In this document: one piece after another, positions 43,901 through 52,142 of the stretch
Position numbering within the stretch: the stretch's first letter is position 1
Layout: every line of letters begins with the position of its first letter
Assembly (NCBI RefSeq): GCF_000179615.1
Contig: NZ_AEDD01000001.1
Span: 248,001 to 312,000, forward strand
Reading direction: 5' to 3'
Source of the DNA: Paenibacillus curdlanolyticus YK9
Lineage (GTDB): Bacteria > Bacillota > Bacilli > Paenibacillales > Paenibacillaceae
Length of the DNA stretch: 64,000 nucleotides
Translations under genes and position numbers: made by a program
The notes under the pieces: generated by a model
The model's database searches: none
Told to the model about the DNA's origin: nothing
The model's input: only the letters and a program-made list of their open reading frames with translations

Positions 43901-44919
43901 CTGACGGGGCGAGACACGTCCCGACATTAGATGCGGTTAGGCCGCCGGCGTCAGAGCAATCGGCTGCCGCAGCCGTCATTCCGCTGCAAGGCTGGCGATT
44001 TGGCGTATTGCCTGCCTCCTTGTTCGTTGATGAAGCCGCTGTAAGCGCGGAGGAGGCTGTAAGCGAGCAAGAGCATGAACTAAAGGACAAGCTGGCTGCT
44101 ATCGCAGAGCTTGCCGTTATGGAGCCGTCTGATGCGTCTGACGAGGTAAACCGTCTGTTGTCTTGGACATATGGGCACACCGCATCGACAATCGTCCCGG
44201 CCAAAACCTCGGTAACCGAAATGAAACGGCTCCACGCGGAGCGCGAAGCGCTCATTTATCCGGATGCGGAGAACCCCGCAATTGCGCCAATGCTTGGCGA
44301 TAACCGATTCAATGGCGCGCCAGCGTCAGCCGTTTCATCAGCCGAGGATTATACGTTCAGGCTTCGCCGCCCTCGGTTTATGGAGGAGCGCGCGCTGACG
44401 GCTGCGGAACGAGGGACGGTCAGTCACTTGTTCATGCAGCATATTCCATTAAACGGCCCAATCGATGCTGCTCTGTTGCAGCAGACGCTTGATGGATTGA
44501 TTGCAAGGCATATCATGACCGCCAAGCAAGCGTCGGTCATTGACCTGCCTGCTATAAGCAGCTTCTTCGAAAGCGCCATCGGACGCCGCCTGCTGTCAGC
44601 CAGATGGATGAAGCGCGAGCTGCCGTTCAGCTGCGCGCTGCCTGCGTCCCGCATTTATGAGCAGCAGGCGGATCTGACCGACGACGAGCCGATCCTTATT
44701 CAAGGGGTTGTAGACTGCCTCTTTGAGGACGAGGAAGGCATCGTGCTGCTTGACTACAAGACAGACCAAGTTTACGGCGGCCAATGGGAAGAAGCGGCGG
44801 AGCGCCATCGATTCCAGCTTGACGTATACGCAGAGGCGTTGGAGCTGTCGATTGGCAGGCCTATCGAGGAATGCCATGTCCATTTTCTAAGCGGAGGAAC
44901 GACCGTTCGGCTGCGATAA
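40903..44919 (+). CDS. addA: ATP-dependent helicase/nuclease subunit A (AddA)
   Basis: UvrD/RecB-type 3'-5' helicase joined to a nuclease domain; the motor of AddAB. Walker A AAAGSGKT (34-41), LLDEYQDTN (motif II), GDVKQSIYRFR (motif III), RIMSIHKSKGLEFPVVF (motif V), VLYVAVTRPKEK (motif VI) and the nuclease VLLDYKTDQ with D1284 and K1286. At 1338 residues it is about 100 longer than B. subtilis AddA; an acidic low-complexity insert near residues 555-580 (ESLADEDSSGDADGEG) and an Ala/Glu-rich stretch near 1045-1070 account for part. ATG 40903 lies inside the end of addB after GAGGAGGG. Confidence 0.96.
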   Translation: MTGVTFSPKPAGASWTDDQWRAVSAEGGNVLVAAAAGSGKTAVLVERIIRKISADTDVDRLLVATFTKAAASEMKERVRIALEGALARDPESEHLRRQLALINRSSITTLHSFCLEVIRSYYPLIGLDPGFRMAGETESELLRMEALDELFERKYAGEDEDSGQFLNLAERYGGERGDEPLYRLVQKLYDFSRSNPWPEHWLRATAVKFRLPSDMPLSATDWVEAARADVHLALQGAAGLFEQALALTRLPAGPAPYGDTLDEDRKVVAQLANAVASEPWEAWPEAFASASFGRLKAMRGDEFDKQLQERAKELRDKAKTLIAGLTDKWFRRTPEQLREDLEELAPLMEALSELVIAFGHRYDELKREKGLLDFSDLEHSCLRILRAAESSPEQELPSAAALEYQQRFVEILLDEYQDTNTVQEAIVSLIAKPGNRFMVGDVKQSIYRFRLAEPNLFLTKYKTYVPADQIGETADSPSISTASQSGVRIDLARNFRSRAEVVDGVNGIFRAVMRETVGELEYDERAELVCGAAYPSPDRADRFAAELVLVDRKGTSDVSGMDAGESLADEDSSGDADGEGLTPAMEAAELQTAQLEARVIARRIRELMDEGYPVWDGRRKETRPLQFRDIVILLRATQQWAPIMIEELQTFDIPAYAELGTGYFDATEVEVMMSLLRIIDNPYQDIPLAGALRSPIFGLTAEELAKVRIALRSGSFYEAIRYSASAEALPSGVQAKLEQFLSQLDRWRELARRGSLVELLALLYRETGYYDFVGGLPGGAQRQANLRALMDRARQYEATSFRGLFRFLRFIERMRDTGGDLGSARALGEQEDVVRIMSIHKSKGLEFPVVFVAGLGKMFNMQDLNAPFLLHKELGYGPKFIDAQLRVSYPTLPYLAIGRRMRMELLAEEMRVLYVAVTRPKEKMILIGSVSDAEAKLASWSGAADLEGRLSDDRLAAARAYLDWVGPLAVGSGMLTTISAEGVTALNEVEQIVSDDRAGADGARHVPTLDAVRPPASEQSAAAAVIPLQGWRFGVLPASLFVDEAAVSAEEAVSEQEHELKDKLAAIAELAVMEPSDASDEVNRLLSWTYGHTASTIVPAKTSVTEMKRLHAEREALIYPDAENPAIAPMLGDNRFNGAPASAVSSAEDYTFRLRRPRFMEERALTAAERGTVSHLFMQHIPLNGPIDAALLQQTLDGLIARHIMTAKQASVIDLPAISSFFESAIGRRLLSARWMKRELPFSCALPASRIYEQQADLTDDEPILIQGVVDCLFEDEEGIVLLDYKTDQVYGGQWEEAAERHRFQLDVYAEALELSIGRPIEECHVHFLSGGTTVRLR

Positions 44920-44959
44920 ACAACCATGGTGAGCAAGTCATGATCGGAGGACATTGAAC

Positions 44960-45565
44960 GTGAACAAAGAAACGACGAAGAAAAGATCTTATACGGTACC
45001 TGTTTTGCTGGTGCTCCTTACCTTTTGCCTGATTGGCAACGTGCTTCTGTACTCGCTGAAGCTTCAGAACGGACAGGACGACAAGCGGGCTGAAGGCGAA
45101 GCCATTATCGCCGCAGGCATGGAAGCCAAGCAGCATGTCCAGTTGGTCGCGGCATCACTGGGGCAGCTGGCTGCATCGACGGATGCAGCGGACCGTACAG
45201 CGACGATGTACGCACTAGGACAAGCGTTCCAGCACGCACCGAAGCTTTCGGTGTTTATTGAAGCGGCGCAAGCGCGTACGCTGCCCCCGCATAAGCCGGC
45301 GGTGCAAACGGCTGAGGCGTTTGTCGCTGACGCGGAACAGTCGCTTTCGAAGCTGGGAACGCATGCGGGCGCTTTAACGGAGCAAGAGAAGCGGTACGTA
45401 GCTTCGTTAGCGGATGCTTATAAGCAGCTTGGCGCAATATTGGAGTCGTTCGACCTGAATCCAACGGATAAAATGGTGGCGATGTCCACGCAAAGCGGCG
45501 GAAGCTGGGTGGAGATTGGCCAGAAGCTGCAGCAAATTATTGATCAATCGAACCCGAAGCTGTAA
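44960..45565 (+). CDS. Single-pass membrane protein of unknown function
   Basis: A 201-residue protein: short basic tip (MNKETTKKRSY), one membrane segment near residues 13-32 (PVLLVLLTFCLIGNVLLYSL), then a helical, Ala/Gln-rich outside region with a likely coiled coil. No catalytic motif. I do not recognise the family. GTG 44960 is preferred since GGAGG (44946-44950) is nine bases upstream; TTG 44954 is too close. It starts 40 bases after addA in the same direction and could be the third gene of that operon; no terminator is evident after addA or after its own stop. Confidence 0.75.
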   Translation: MNKETTKKRSYTVPVLLVLLTFCLIGNVLLYSLKLQNGQDDKRAEGEAIIAAGMEAKQHVQLVAASLGQLAASTDAADRTATMYALGQAFQHAPKLSVFIEAAQARTLPPHKPAVQTAEAFVADAEQSLSKLGTHAGALTEQEKRYVASLADAYKQLGAILESFDLNPTDKMVAMSTQSGGSWVEIGQKLQQIIDQSNPKL

Positions 45566-45623
45566 GGTTCTTTACACCGCGGCAATGTTTCGGATAAACG
45601 CCTAGTCCAGTTGTAGCCGAACG

Positions 45624-45653
45624 CCTATTTCTGCATACAGTGTAGGAAATAGG
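45624..45653 (+). promoter_or_regulatory. Inverted repeat and sigma-E-like -10 before the coat-like gene
   Basis: CCTATTTC (45624-45631) and GAAATAGG (45646-45653) form a perfect 8-bp stem ending at the ribosome binding site (AGGAGGG, 45651-45657). The loop contains CATACAGT (45634-45641), matching the mother-cell sigma-E/K -10 consensus. No clear -35. Confidence 0.35.
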
Positions 45654-45666
45654 AGGGTGATTCTGT

Positions 45667-46164
45667 ATGGAGCTAGGAAAAACAATTCAGAAACTATCGC
45701 CGCTCAAAACGGATGCGTCAGCGAAGCCAGGCGCATCGGTGAAGCCAGCTGCAACTGGGAAGCAAGGCACGCACGTCAAAACGCCGACGAATGTTATGCC
45801 GATGCCTTTGCCAGCGCCTGTGAAGCCGGAGGTTACGGCGCCGGCAGCACCGAACAAAATGGAAATGAAGCACTGGTGCAATCAGCATATGCATCGTTAT
45901 GTATTGGCACGGACGTATAATGGCTGGTGCACGGACGGCATTGTCGAGCATATCGATGATGAATTTGTTTGCTTGGCGGTGCCATGCGGAGTCATGATGG
46001 TTGATTCGCGCGGCTTTGGCCCTTTCAGCCCGTTTGGCGGACCGTTCGGCGGACCGTTCGGCGCACCATTTTACCCGTATCCGTACTACCCAAGACGCCG
46101 CTTCATTCGTCAGACGCTGCCGCTGGCTGCGCTTGTCGGCTTGTCGCTGCTTCCGTTTTATTGA
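45667..46164 (+). CDS. Probable spore coat-type protein
   Basis: A 165-residue protein in three parts: a Lys/Ala/Pro/Thr-rich N-terminus (to about residue 60); a compact central domain with CNQHMHRYVLARTYNGWC and FVCLAVPCG, four cysteines and several His; and a tail of FGGPFGGPFGAP repeats followed by YPYPYYPRRR and a hydrophobic end. Gly/Pro/Tyr-rich repeats with Cys/His resemble Bacillus/Paenibacillus coat or spore-surface proteins, but I cannot name a family. AGGAGGG precedes ATG 45667. A sigma-E-like -10 just upstream would fit mother-cell expression. A terminator follows at 46195. Confidence 0.65.
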   Translation: MELGKTIQKLSPLKTDASAKPGASVKPAATGKQGTHVKTPTNVMPMPLPAPVKPEVTAPAAPNKMEMKHWCNQHMHRYVLARTYNGWCTDGIVEHIDDEFVCLAVPCGVMMVDSRGFGPFSPFGGPFGGPFGAPFYPYPYYPRRRFIRQTLPLAALVGLSLLPFY

Positions 46165-46194
46165 GCTTGATAGCTTGATGCACAGCCCTTAAGT

Positions 46195-46246
46195 AGCGCC
46201 TAGTGCCTTCCGTGCGTGCAGTACGGCAGTGTGCTTGGCGCTTTTT
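46195..46246 (+). terminator. Terminator after the coat-like gene
   Basis: AGCGCC (46195-46200) with GGCGCT (46237-46242), inner AGTGCC/GGCAGT pairing, then TTTT. Confidence 0.75.
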
Positions 46247-46336
46247 GGTTGCTTAGGATTGGACGAGCGTTCCATATTTGAATTATGATAGAGATAACCA
46301 TAATTGCCGCACAGGCAAAGGAAGGGAGTTTCGATC

Positions 46337-46690
46337 ATGTGTATTTTTTGTAAAATTGTCCAAGGTGAAGTGCCGTCCCGTAAAGTGTATGAAAGCGAAC
46401 AGGTTGTTGCCTTCCACGACATCACGCCGCAAGCGCCAGTACATATCATCATTATTCCGAAAAAGCATATTGTTACGATGAACGAAGTGGAGACAGGCAC
46501 GGATGATGCGGTCATCGCCGAGCTGTTCGCTGCGGCCCGCAAAATCGCGCAAGAGCTTGGCATTGCTGAGTCTGGCTACCGTCTCGTGAACAACTGCAAT
46601 GAGGATAGCGGCATGGAGGTTAGCCATCTGCACTTCCACTTGCTGGGCGGCAGAAAATTGGGATCGATTGTTTCGAATACTGTAAGTTGA
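46337..46690 (+). CDS. hit: HIT family hydrolase
   Basis: Histidine-triad nucleotide hydrolase, 117 residues. The start CIFCKIVQGEVPSRKVYE and the active-site HLHFHLLGG are diagnostic; the central histidine attacks the phosphorus of nucleoside phosphoramidates or AMP-lysine type substrates. The N-terminal CxxC fits the zinc-binding Hint branch. ATG 46337 follows AAGGGAG. Its stop codon overlaps the -35 box of the rpsU promoter. Physiological substrate unknown. Confidence 0.93.
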   Translation: MCIFCKIVQGEVPSRKVYESEQVVAFHDITPQAPVHIIIIPKKHIVTMNEVETGTDDAVIAELFAAARKIAQELGIAESGYRLVNNCNEDSGMEVSHLHFHLLGGRKLGSIVSNTVS

Positions 46691-46716
46691 CACTGCCTTT
46701 CCTTTTCATCTATAAT
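46687..46716 (+). promoter_or_regulatory. Sigma-A promoter of rpsU-yqeY
   Basis: TTGACA (46687-46692), 18-base spacer, TATAAT (46711-46716): both boxes perfect. The -35 overlaps the hit stop codon, leaving a ~50-base leader to rpsU. Confidence 0.85.
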
Positions 46717-46773
46717 GAAATTTGATTACGGTCAAATTCTCTGGACGGTCTGTTTCGGAGGGAGGGAAAACTG

Positions 46774-46947
46774 GTGTCTGAAACGAAAGTTCGCAAAAAT
46801 GAGACAATCGATGCTGCACTCCGCCGCTTCAAGCGCTCCATCGCGAAGGACGGCGTTCTTGCTGAGGTTAAGAAACGCAAGCATTACGAGAAGCCTAGCG
46901 TGAAACGCAAGAAGAAGTCCGAGGCTGCGCGTAAAAGAAAGTTTTAG
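46774..46947 (+). CDS. rpsU: 30S ribosomal protein S21
   Basis: A 57-residue, very basic protein: [20 protein letters not shown] at the start and a Lys/Arg-rich helix at the end ([14 protein letters not shown]), typical of S21, which helps mRNA binding at the 30S platform. It begins with GTG 46774 after a strong GGAGGGAGGG site. It is driven by the near-perfect promoter at 46687-46716 and followed 15 bases later by yqeY; the stop codon overlaps yqeY's AGGAGG. Same pairing as in B. subtilis. Confidence 0.97.
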   Translation: MSETKVRKNETIDAALRRFKRSIAKDGVLAEVKKRKHYEKPSVKRKKKSEAARKRKF

Positions 46948-46962
46948 GAGGATCATTCCACA

Positions 46963-47406
46963 ATGAACCTTAGCGATCGATTGAACGACGATATGAAGCA
47001 AGCGATGAAGAATCAGGACAAGTTCAAGCTTACAACGATTCGCATGATTCGTGCTTCCGTCAAGAACGCAGAGATTGATTTGAAGCGTCCCTTGGAGGAT
47101 AGCGAAGTGCTTGATATACTGAGTCGGGAGATCAAACAACGTAAAGATTCCCTCCAAGAATTTGAAAAAGCGGGCCGCGACGATCTTGCAACAACTGTTG
47201 CCGCAGAAATCGATATTATTGGTGTATACCTTCCCGAGCAGCTGACAGAAGTAGAAATCAAGTCAATTGTACTGCAGGCCATCCAGGAAACCGGTGCTTC
47301 TTCAAAAGCCGAGATGGGAAAAGTCATGAGCGCTCTCATGCCAAAGGTAAAAGGGCGAGCGGACGGTAAACTAGTAAACACGATTGTGCAACAATCATTG
47401 CAATAG
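46963..47406 (+). CDS. yqeY: GatB/YqeY domain protein
   Basis: A 147-residue protein made of the YqeY domain, the tRNA-binding tail module otherwise found at the end of GatB and GlnRS. Features: LSDRLNDDMKQAMKNQDKFK at the start, IGVYLPEQLTEVEIKSIV in the middle, and MGKVMSALMPKVKGRADGK near the end. It may help aminoacyl-tRNA handling, but the function of the free protein is not established. Co-transcribed with rpsU; a terminator follows at 47424. Confidence 0.95.
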   Translation: MNLSDRLNDDMKQAMKNQDKFKLTTIRMIRASVKNAEIDLKRPLEDSEVLDILSREIKQRKDSLQEFEKAGRDDLATTVAAEIDIIGVYLPEQLTEVEIKSIVLQAIQETGASSKAEMGKVMSALMPKVKGRADGKLVNTIVQQSLQ

Positions 47407-47423
47407 CATTCGTACGGACAAGT

Positions 47424-47452
47424 AACACTCCCTATCTTAGGGAGTGTTTTTT
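47424..47452 (+). terminator. Terminator of rpsU-yqeY
   Basis: AACACTCCCTA pairs with TAGGGAGTGTT around a TCT loop, followed by TTTT. Confidence 0.9.
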
Positions 47453-47554
47453 CTATGCGCTCATGTATATCGAGCAGAAAACGCAACGTAATGGTAAAAT
47501 ATGCGTATGGATGGTTACGATGACGAGGCTATGCCATGAAGGGGGAATACAGGT

Positions 47555-48961
47555 TTGTTCCAACCAGGCAATAGGTTACAAGCGCTGCAGCTCGCCAAGG
47601 TCTGGGCAGTAGGGCTGCTGGCTATGCTGCTGCTGCCGTGGCTGTTTCAATCGGTTGCGCTTGCCGAGATGAAGCCTGCGCCTGCCGCAGGAGGCGCCGT
47701 GTATGTGATTCATGCCAAGCAAACGGTGCAGGCGGGGCTCCAATCTTTCTTGGAGCGCGCATACAAGGAGGCAGAGGAGGCGCGGGCTGAGCGAATCGTC
47801 CTCGTCTTGAACACGTATGGCGGACGCTTGGACAGCGCTGAGGAGATCGGCGGCTTAATAAAAGCAAGCAAGGTGCCGACTACGGTGTTCGTTGAAGGGA
47901 AAGCGGTATCGGCGGGGACGTATATCGCGCTGAACGCCGAGCAGATCGTTATGCAGCCAGGCAGCACGATCGGAGCGGCAGCCGTTGTAGATGGGTCAGG
48001 CGAGCTGGTCGACAATCCGAAGACGGTATCGTTCTGGACCAGCGAGATGATGGAGGCGGCTCGTCTTCATGGCCGTGATCCAAATTATGCAGCGGCGATG
48101 ACGGATGTGAATGCTGAAATTAAGTTAACGGCAATCGGGCGGACGAAGGAAAGGGGAGATATCCTTACCCTTACCGCATCGGAAGCGTTAAAAGCAGGCT
48201 ATGCCGAGCATCTCGCTGCGAATGTAGATGAAACGCTGAAGTGGCTGGGGTTGAATGAGCGCTCCTTAATTGATGTTTCGCCTTCAGCGGCGGAACGAAT
48301 CGCGGGCTGGTTGACCTCGCCGCTAATGATCACCGTCCTGCTAGTACTGGGCATTGCGGGGATTGCGCTGGAAATGATTCTTCCAGGCTTCGGCATTCCG
48401 GGAATTATCGGCATCCTATCGTTCGTGCTGTTCTTTACGGGGCATTATATCGCAGGCTTCGCCGGCCGAGAGTCGGTGCTGCTCTTTATACTAGGCATCG
48501 TCCTGCTTGTGCTGGAGCTGTTTATTCCAAGCTTTGGCATACTAGGTATACTCGGGGCTATTGCTCTGGTCGCAGGCGTAGTCACCGCAGCCCAAAGCGC
48601 CCTCGTAGCGTTGTATGCGCTCATGATCGCTATGGCGGTAGCTGCTGCCATCGTGTACATCATTGCGAAGAAATACAGCCATCGCGGAATCTGGAACAAA
48701 TTTATTCTTCGCGATAAGCTTTCGACCGAGGAAGGGTATGTATCCAGCCCTTCGCGCGTAACGTTAATCGGACAGCAGGGTCTGACCATAACGCCGCTGC
48801 GTCCGGCAGGCGCGATCGAGCTCAATGGCGAGCGCGTTGACGTTGTAACGGATGGGCAGTTCGTCCCTGCGGGCACGCCGGTCGAAGTTGTGCTGGCAGA
48901 AGGAACTCGAATCGTCGTCAAACCAACGTCCCACACATCTAATCCAAATGGAGGGGTTTAA
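47555..48961 (+). CDS. NfeD family membrane-bound serine protease (YqeZ type)
   Basis: A 468-residue protein combining a signal/anchor (residues about 14-37), a ClpP-like protease domain ([17 protein letters not shown]; nucleophile region [19 protein letters not shown]), four to five membrane segments, and a C-terminal OB-fold NfeD domain ([18 protein letters not shown]). Partner protein of the flotillin FloA encoded five bases downstream; in B. subtilis the pair is induced by sigma-W under cell-wall stress. Start is TTG 47555, eight bases after GGGGGAA. I see no sigma-W-type promoter in the 100 bases upstream. Confidence 0.9.
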   Translation: MFQPGNRLQALQLAKVWAVGLLAMLLLPWLFQSVALAEMKPAPAAGGAVYVIHAKQTVQAGLQSFLERAYKEAEEARAERIVLVLNTYGGRLDSAEEIGGLIKASKVPTTVFVEGKAVSAGTYIALNAEQIVMQPGSTIGAAAVVDGSGELVDNPKTVSFWTSEMMEAARLHGRDPNYAAAMTDVNAEIKLTAIGRTKERGDILTLTASEALKAGYAEHLAANVDETLKWLGLNERSLIDVSPSAAERIAGWLTSPLMITVLLVLGIAGIALEMILPGFGIPGIIGILSFVLFFTGHYIAGFAGRESVLLFILGIVLLVLELFIPSFGILGILGAIALVAGVVTAAQSALVALYALMIAMAVAAAIVYIIAKKYSHRGIWNKFILRDKLSTEEGYVSSPSRVTLIGQQGLTITPLRPAGAIELNGERVDVVTDGQFVPAGTPVEVVLAEGTRIVVKPTSHTSNPNGGV

Positions 48962-48965
48962 TTTC

Positions 48966-49952
48966 ATGGAGCCGCAAGTGGTAACTTTTTTGGTCATAGC
49001 TGTAGTCGCTGTCATTTTGCTATCCATCTTTCTTAGTTTTTTCCCCATTATGCTATGGGTTTCGGCACTCGCATCGGGGGTTCGTATAAGCATCATTACG
49101 CTGGTTGCCATGCGCCTACGCCGCGTCGTGCCTAGCCGTATTGTGAATCCGCTCATTAAAGCGACCAAAGCAGGCTTGGGATTAACGATCAATCAGCTGG
49201 AAAGCCACTTCCTTGCAGGCGGTAACGTGGATCGCGTCGTCAACGCACTTATTGCTGCGCAGCGCGCGAACATTCCGCTCGTATTCGAGCGGGCAGCGGC
49301 GATCGACCTTGCAGGCCGTGATGTGCTGCAGGCTGTACAAATGAGCGTAAATCCGCGCGTCATCGAGACGCCGATTGTCGCGGCTGTCGCTAAGGATGGC
49401 ATTGAGGTAAAGGTTAAAGCTCGGGTAACGGTTCGCGCGAACATCGAGCGGCTCGTCGGCGGCGCTGGCGAAGAGACGATTATCGCGCGCGTAGGCGAAG
49501 GGATCGTCACGACGGTAGGCTCCTCCAATTCGCATAAGGATGTATTGGAAAATCCGGATCTGATCTCCCGCACCGTTCTTGGCAAAGGCTTGGATGCAGG
49601 TACGGCATTCGAAATTTTGTCGATCGACATCGCGGATGTGGACGTAGGCAAAAACATTGGCGCACATTTGCAAACAGAGCAAGCGGAGGCAGACAAGCGG
49701 ATTGCGCAGGCAAAAGCGGAGGAGCGCCGCGCAATGGCTGTCGCGCAAGAGCAAGAGATGAAAGCCAAGGTCGTAGAGATGCGCGCACGCGTGGTGGAAT
49801 CGGAGTCTCAGGTTCCGCTGGCAATGGCTGATGCGCTGAAGAGCGGCAAGCTAGGCGTAATGGACTATATGAACATGAAAAACATTGAAGCCGATACCCA
49901 TATGCGCAGCTCCATCGGCAAACCAGATTCGCAGCCTGACGATAAGGCGTAA
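48966..49952 (+). CDS. floA: Flotillin-like protein FloA
   Basis: Scaffold of bacterial membrane microdomains. A membrane-embedded hydrophobic hairpin spans residues about 5-40, then a PHB-like domain, then a Glu/Ala-rich coiled coil ([19 protein letters not shown] and on) that drives oligomerisation. 328 residues, matching YqfA/FloA. ATG 48966 is preceded by GGAGGGG; it lies five bases after the NfeD gene and overlaps the next gene by one base, so all three form one operon. Confidence 0.95.
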   Translation: MEPQVVTFLVIAVVAVILLSIFLSFFPIMLWVSALASGVRISIITLVAMRLRRVVPSRIVNPLIKATKAGLGLTINQLESHFLAGGNVDRVVNALIAAQRANIPLVFERAAAIDLAGRDVLQAVQMSVNPRVIETPIVAAVAKDGIEVKVKARVTVRANIERLVGGAGEETIIARVGEGIVTTVGSSNSHKDVLENPDLISRTVLGKGLDAGTAFEILSIDIADVDVGKNIGAHLQTEQAEADKRIAQAKAEERRAMAVAQEQEMKAKVVEMRARVVESESQVPLAMADALKSGKLGVMDYMNMKNIEADTHMRSSIGKPDSQPDDKA

Positions 49953-50467
49953 TGAGCGCGATGGAAGATTTAATTTCGTTCCTGCTTCATAACATTTACA
50001 TCGTCGTGGTTGTCGTTGGCTTCTTATTCTCGATGTTGAACAAGAGCAATAAAAGCAAGGGAAGAAACAGAAGAATGCCGGATTTCGGCAATGGCGGGGA
50101 CCAGCCTTCCGGTCAACCGGCTCGCACGGGGCGCGTGCAGCGGTCAGACGAGAGCGATCCGCGTCCAACGATGGCGCAGCCGCTCGCCGAGCCTAGACCC
50201 CAGCAGCGCCAGCCAGCGCCAGCAGAAGCGTATGAAGCGCCTGCGGCGGTTTCTGCTGGCGTAAGGGCGGCTGAACCCGTGCAGCGCGTTGGCGCACGGT
50301 CAGAGCGCCCGTCCCGCCTATCGACCGCAGCGGATTCCTCTCAGCCTCCCCTTGCTTCAAGGGAGCGGCAGAACGAGCTGAAGCCGACAGCGGAGACGCT
50401 CAGGCAAGCTGTTCTCTGGTCCGAGATATTAGGACCGCCGAGGGCGAAGCGTCCGTTTCGCCGATAA
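49952..50467 (+). CDS. Membrane-anchored disordered protein downstream of floA
   Basis: A 171-residue protein with one membrane segment at residues about 11-30 (NIYIVVVVVGFLFSML), then a basic patch and a long Pro/Ala/Arg/Gln-rich region with no predicted fold. The last 25 residues (LRQAVLWSEILGPPRAKRPF) look more ordered and could be a docking peptide. Overlaps floA by one base (TAATG), so it is translated with it. It occupies the slot of the short yqfB in B. subtilis but does not resemble it by eye. Unknown function; link to membrane microdomains is contextual only. Confidence 0.75.
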   Translation: MSAMEDLISFLLHNIYIVVVVVGFLFSMLNKSNKSKGRNRRMPDFGNGGDQPSGQPARTGRVQRSDESDPRPTMAQPLAEPRPQQRQPAPAEAYEAPAAVSAGVRAAEPVQRVGARSERPSRLSTAADSSQPPLASRERQNELKPTAETLRQAVLWSEILGPPRAKRPFRR

Positions 50468-50481
50468 TTCGTTTCACGATA

Positions 50482-50530
50482 GTCCGTGTTGATGCTGGAT
50501 CTTGCGATCCTCTTCAGCACGGGCTTTTTT
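50482..50530 (+). terminator. Terminator of the floA operon
   Basis: GTCCGTG-TTGA-GGATC paired with GATC-TTCA-CACGGGC with small bulges around a TTGC loop, followed by six T. Confidence 0.75.
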
Positions 50531-50538
50531 ATTTGGCT

Positions 50539-50567
50539 TCATAATCCGAAGGGGTGCCGCATAGTTT
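50539..50567 (+). promoter_or_regulatory. Possible sigma-E promoter of yqfC-yqfD
   Basis: TCATAAT (50539-50545), 14-base spacer, CATAGTTT (50560-50567), resembling the sigma-E boxes. yqfC and yqfD are mother-cell genes in B. subtilis, which agrees. Tentative. Confidence 0.4.
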
Positions 50568-50599
50568 GGTAAAGTACGGGAAGGGGGAACGGGAATCGG

Positions 50600-50881
50600 A
50601 TGCGCCGCATGAACCGTAAGTTACAGAAGTTAACAGCCGATCTGTTAGAGCTGCCGCAGGATGTCGTTTACGACCTTCCCCGTCTGACGATGATCGGTGA
50701 CCGGCAGCTCTATATCGAGAACCATCGCGGGGTGCTTCATTTCTCAAGCGACCGGTTGCGATTGGCGCTTAGCAAGGGCGAGCTGGAAGTGACGGGAGCG
50801 AATCTGATTATCCGGACAATCTGGACGGAGGAAGTATTCGTGGAAGGCGTCATTAAACATATCGAAGTGCACGGCATGTAA
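50600..50881 (+). CDS. yqfC: Sporulation protein YqfC
   Basis: A 93-residue YabP/YqfC-family protein, made in the mother cell during sporulation. The family pattern is visible: DVVYDLPRLTMIGDRQLYIENHRGVL followed by a second beta-rich half ending VEGVIKHIEVHGM. (Split here: DLPRLTMIGDRQL and IENHRGVLHFS.) The start may be ATG 50600 or ATG 50609, with AAGGGGGAAC upstream. It is followed 61 bases later by yqfD, the usual partner. Confidence 0.92.
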   Translation: MRRMNRKLQKLTADLLELPQDVVYDLPRLTMIGDRQLYIENHRGVLHFSSDRLRLALSKGELEVTGANLIIRTIWTEEVFVEGVIKHIEVHGM

Positions 50882-50942
50882 GGCGATCTGAACCGGCGAG
50901 CCTGCCGGTTCGCTATCGGGGGACAAGAGAGGAGAGGGCGGC

Positions 50943-52136
50943 GTGAAAGGGACTTGGATGCAATGGGTAAAAGGGATCGTGACGGTGCAGGTTCGCGGCG
51001 ACGAGCCTGAGTCGTTCGTTAACCGAGCGCTCGCCGGCGGGCTGGAGCTGTGGTCGATTCGCCGGACAAGCGGGGGCGAACTGGAGTTCGAGACGACGGT
51101 AGGCCATTTTTTCCGTATGCGGCCTTATTTGAAGCGGACGAGCTGTCGTGTCCATGTCGCGGGGCGCGAAGGCATGCCCTTCTGGGTCGTTAAGCTTCGC
51201 CGCCGCGTATTTTTTGCGATGGGGCTGCTTATTTTCCTCATTGGCATGTATGTGCTCTCCTCTCTAGTCTGGAGCGTTCAGGTGAAAGGGAATATCCATA
51301 TCTCGGATGATCAAATCTTGCAAGCGGCTGAAGCGGAAGGCATCCATCAGCTGCAATGGTCGTTCAAGCTCGAGGAGCCTGCTTTGCTCGCCAAGCGATT
51401 GGCAGCCCGGCTGCCTGATGCCGCGTGGGTTGGCGTACAGAAGAAGGGAACCTCGATCGTCATCAGCGTCGTCGAGTCGACCAAGCCGGAAGCGGGCCCT
51501 TTGCTTAACCCTCGACATCTTATCGCGTCGGCCAATGCGGTCATTACTGAAATTCAAGCGGATGCTGGAAGGCCTGTCGTCAAACGAAACATGCGCGTCC
51601 AGAAAGGGGATATTCTGATCTCCGGGACGATTGGCGGCGAAACGGACACGCAAACCGTCGTTGCGAAGGGCAAGGTCCGCGGGCTGGTTTGGCATGAATA
51701 TACGATCGTTTCTCCTTTAACAGAAAAGGTTAAAGTATATACAGGGGAATCCAAAATCAAATGGCATCTCGTTCTTGGCGACCGCGCGCTGCAGGTCAGC
51801 GGGTTCGGAGACAGCCCCTTTGCAACATTCGAGACCGTGCAATTGGAAGAGAAGGCTTCATGGCGCGGGCTCCATCTGCCCGTAGGACGCTTGAAAGAAA
51901 CGGTGCTGGAGGTGCGTCTGGATGAGCGCGTATTGTCCAAAGAGGAAGCGATATCCAAAGGGATCCAGCAGGCAAAAGCCGATTTGATGACCAAAGCGGG
52001 GTCGGATGCCGTCGTTCTAGCCGAAAAACTTTTGCATGAAAAGACGGAGAATGGTAAAGTTTATTTGAAAGTGCTTCTGGAAGTCGAACAATCAATTGTT
52101 GCAGAAATGCCACTAGTACCCATGCAAGGAGAATGA
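50943..52136 (+). CDS. yqfD: Sporulation protein YqfD
   Basis: A 397-residue membrane protein of the YqfD/stage IV family. The N-terminal ~80 residues form a cytoplasmic domain, followed by one membrane segment near residues 84-105 (FFAMGLLIFLIGMYVLSS) and a large outside domain with a POTRA-like fold (VKGNIHISDDQILQAAE). It starts at GTG 50943 (MKGTWMQW) after GAGAGGAGAG. In B. subtilis it is sigma-E controlled and needed for efficient sporulation; the exact role is unknown. Seven bases separate it from phoH. Confidence 0.93.
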   Translation: MKGTWMQWVKGIVTVQVRGDEPESFVNRALAGGLELWSIRRTSGGELEFETTVGHFFRMRPYLKRTSCRVHVAGREGMPFWVVKLRRRVFFAMGLLIFLIGMYVLSSLVWSVQVKGNIHISDDQILQAAEAEGIHQLQWSFKLEEPALLAKRLAARLPDAAWVGVQKKGTSIVISVVESTKPEAGPLLNPRHLIASANAVITEIQADAGRPVVKRNMRVQKGDILISGTIGGETDTQTVVAKGKVRGLVWHEYTIVSPLTEKVKVYTGESKIKWHLVLGDRALQVSGFGDSPFATFETVQLEEKASWRGLHLPVGRLKETVLEVRLDERVLSKEEAISKGIQQAKADLMTKAGSDAVVLAEKLLHEKTENGKVYLKVLLEVEQSIVAEMPLVPMQGE

Positions 52137-52142
52137 GTCTAT

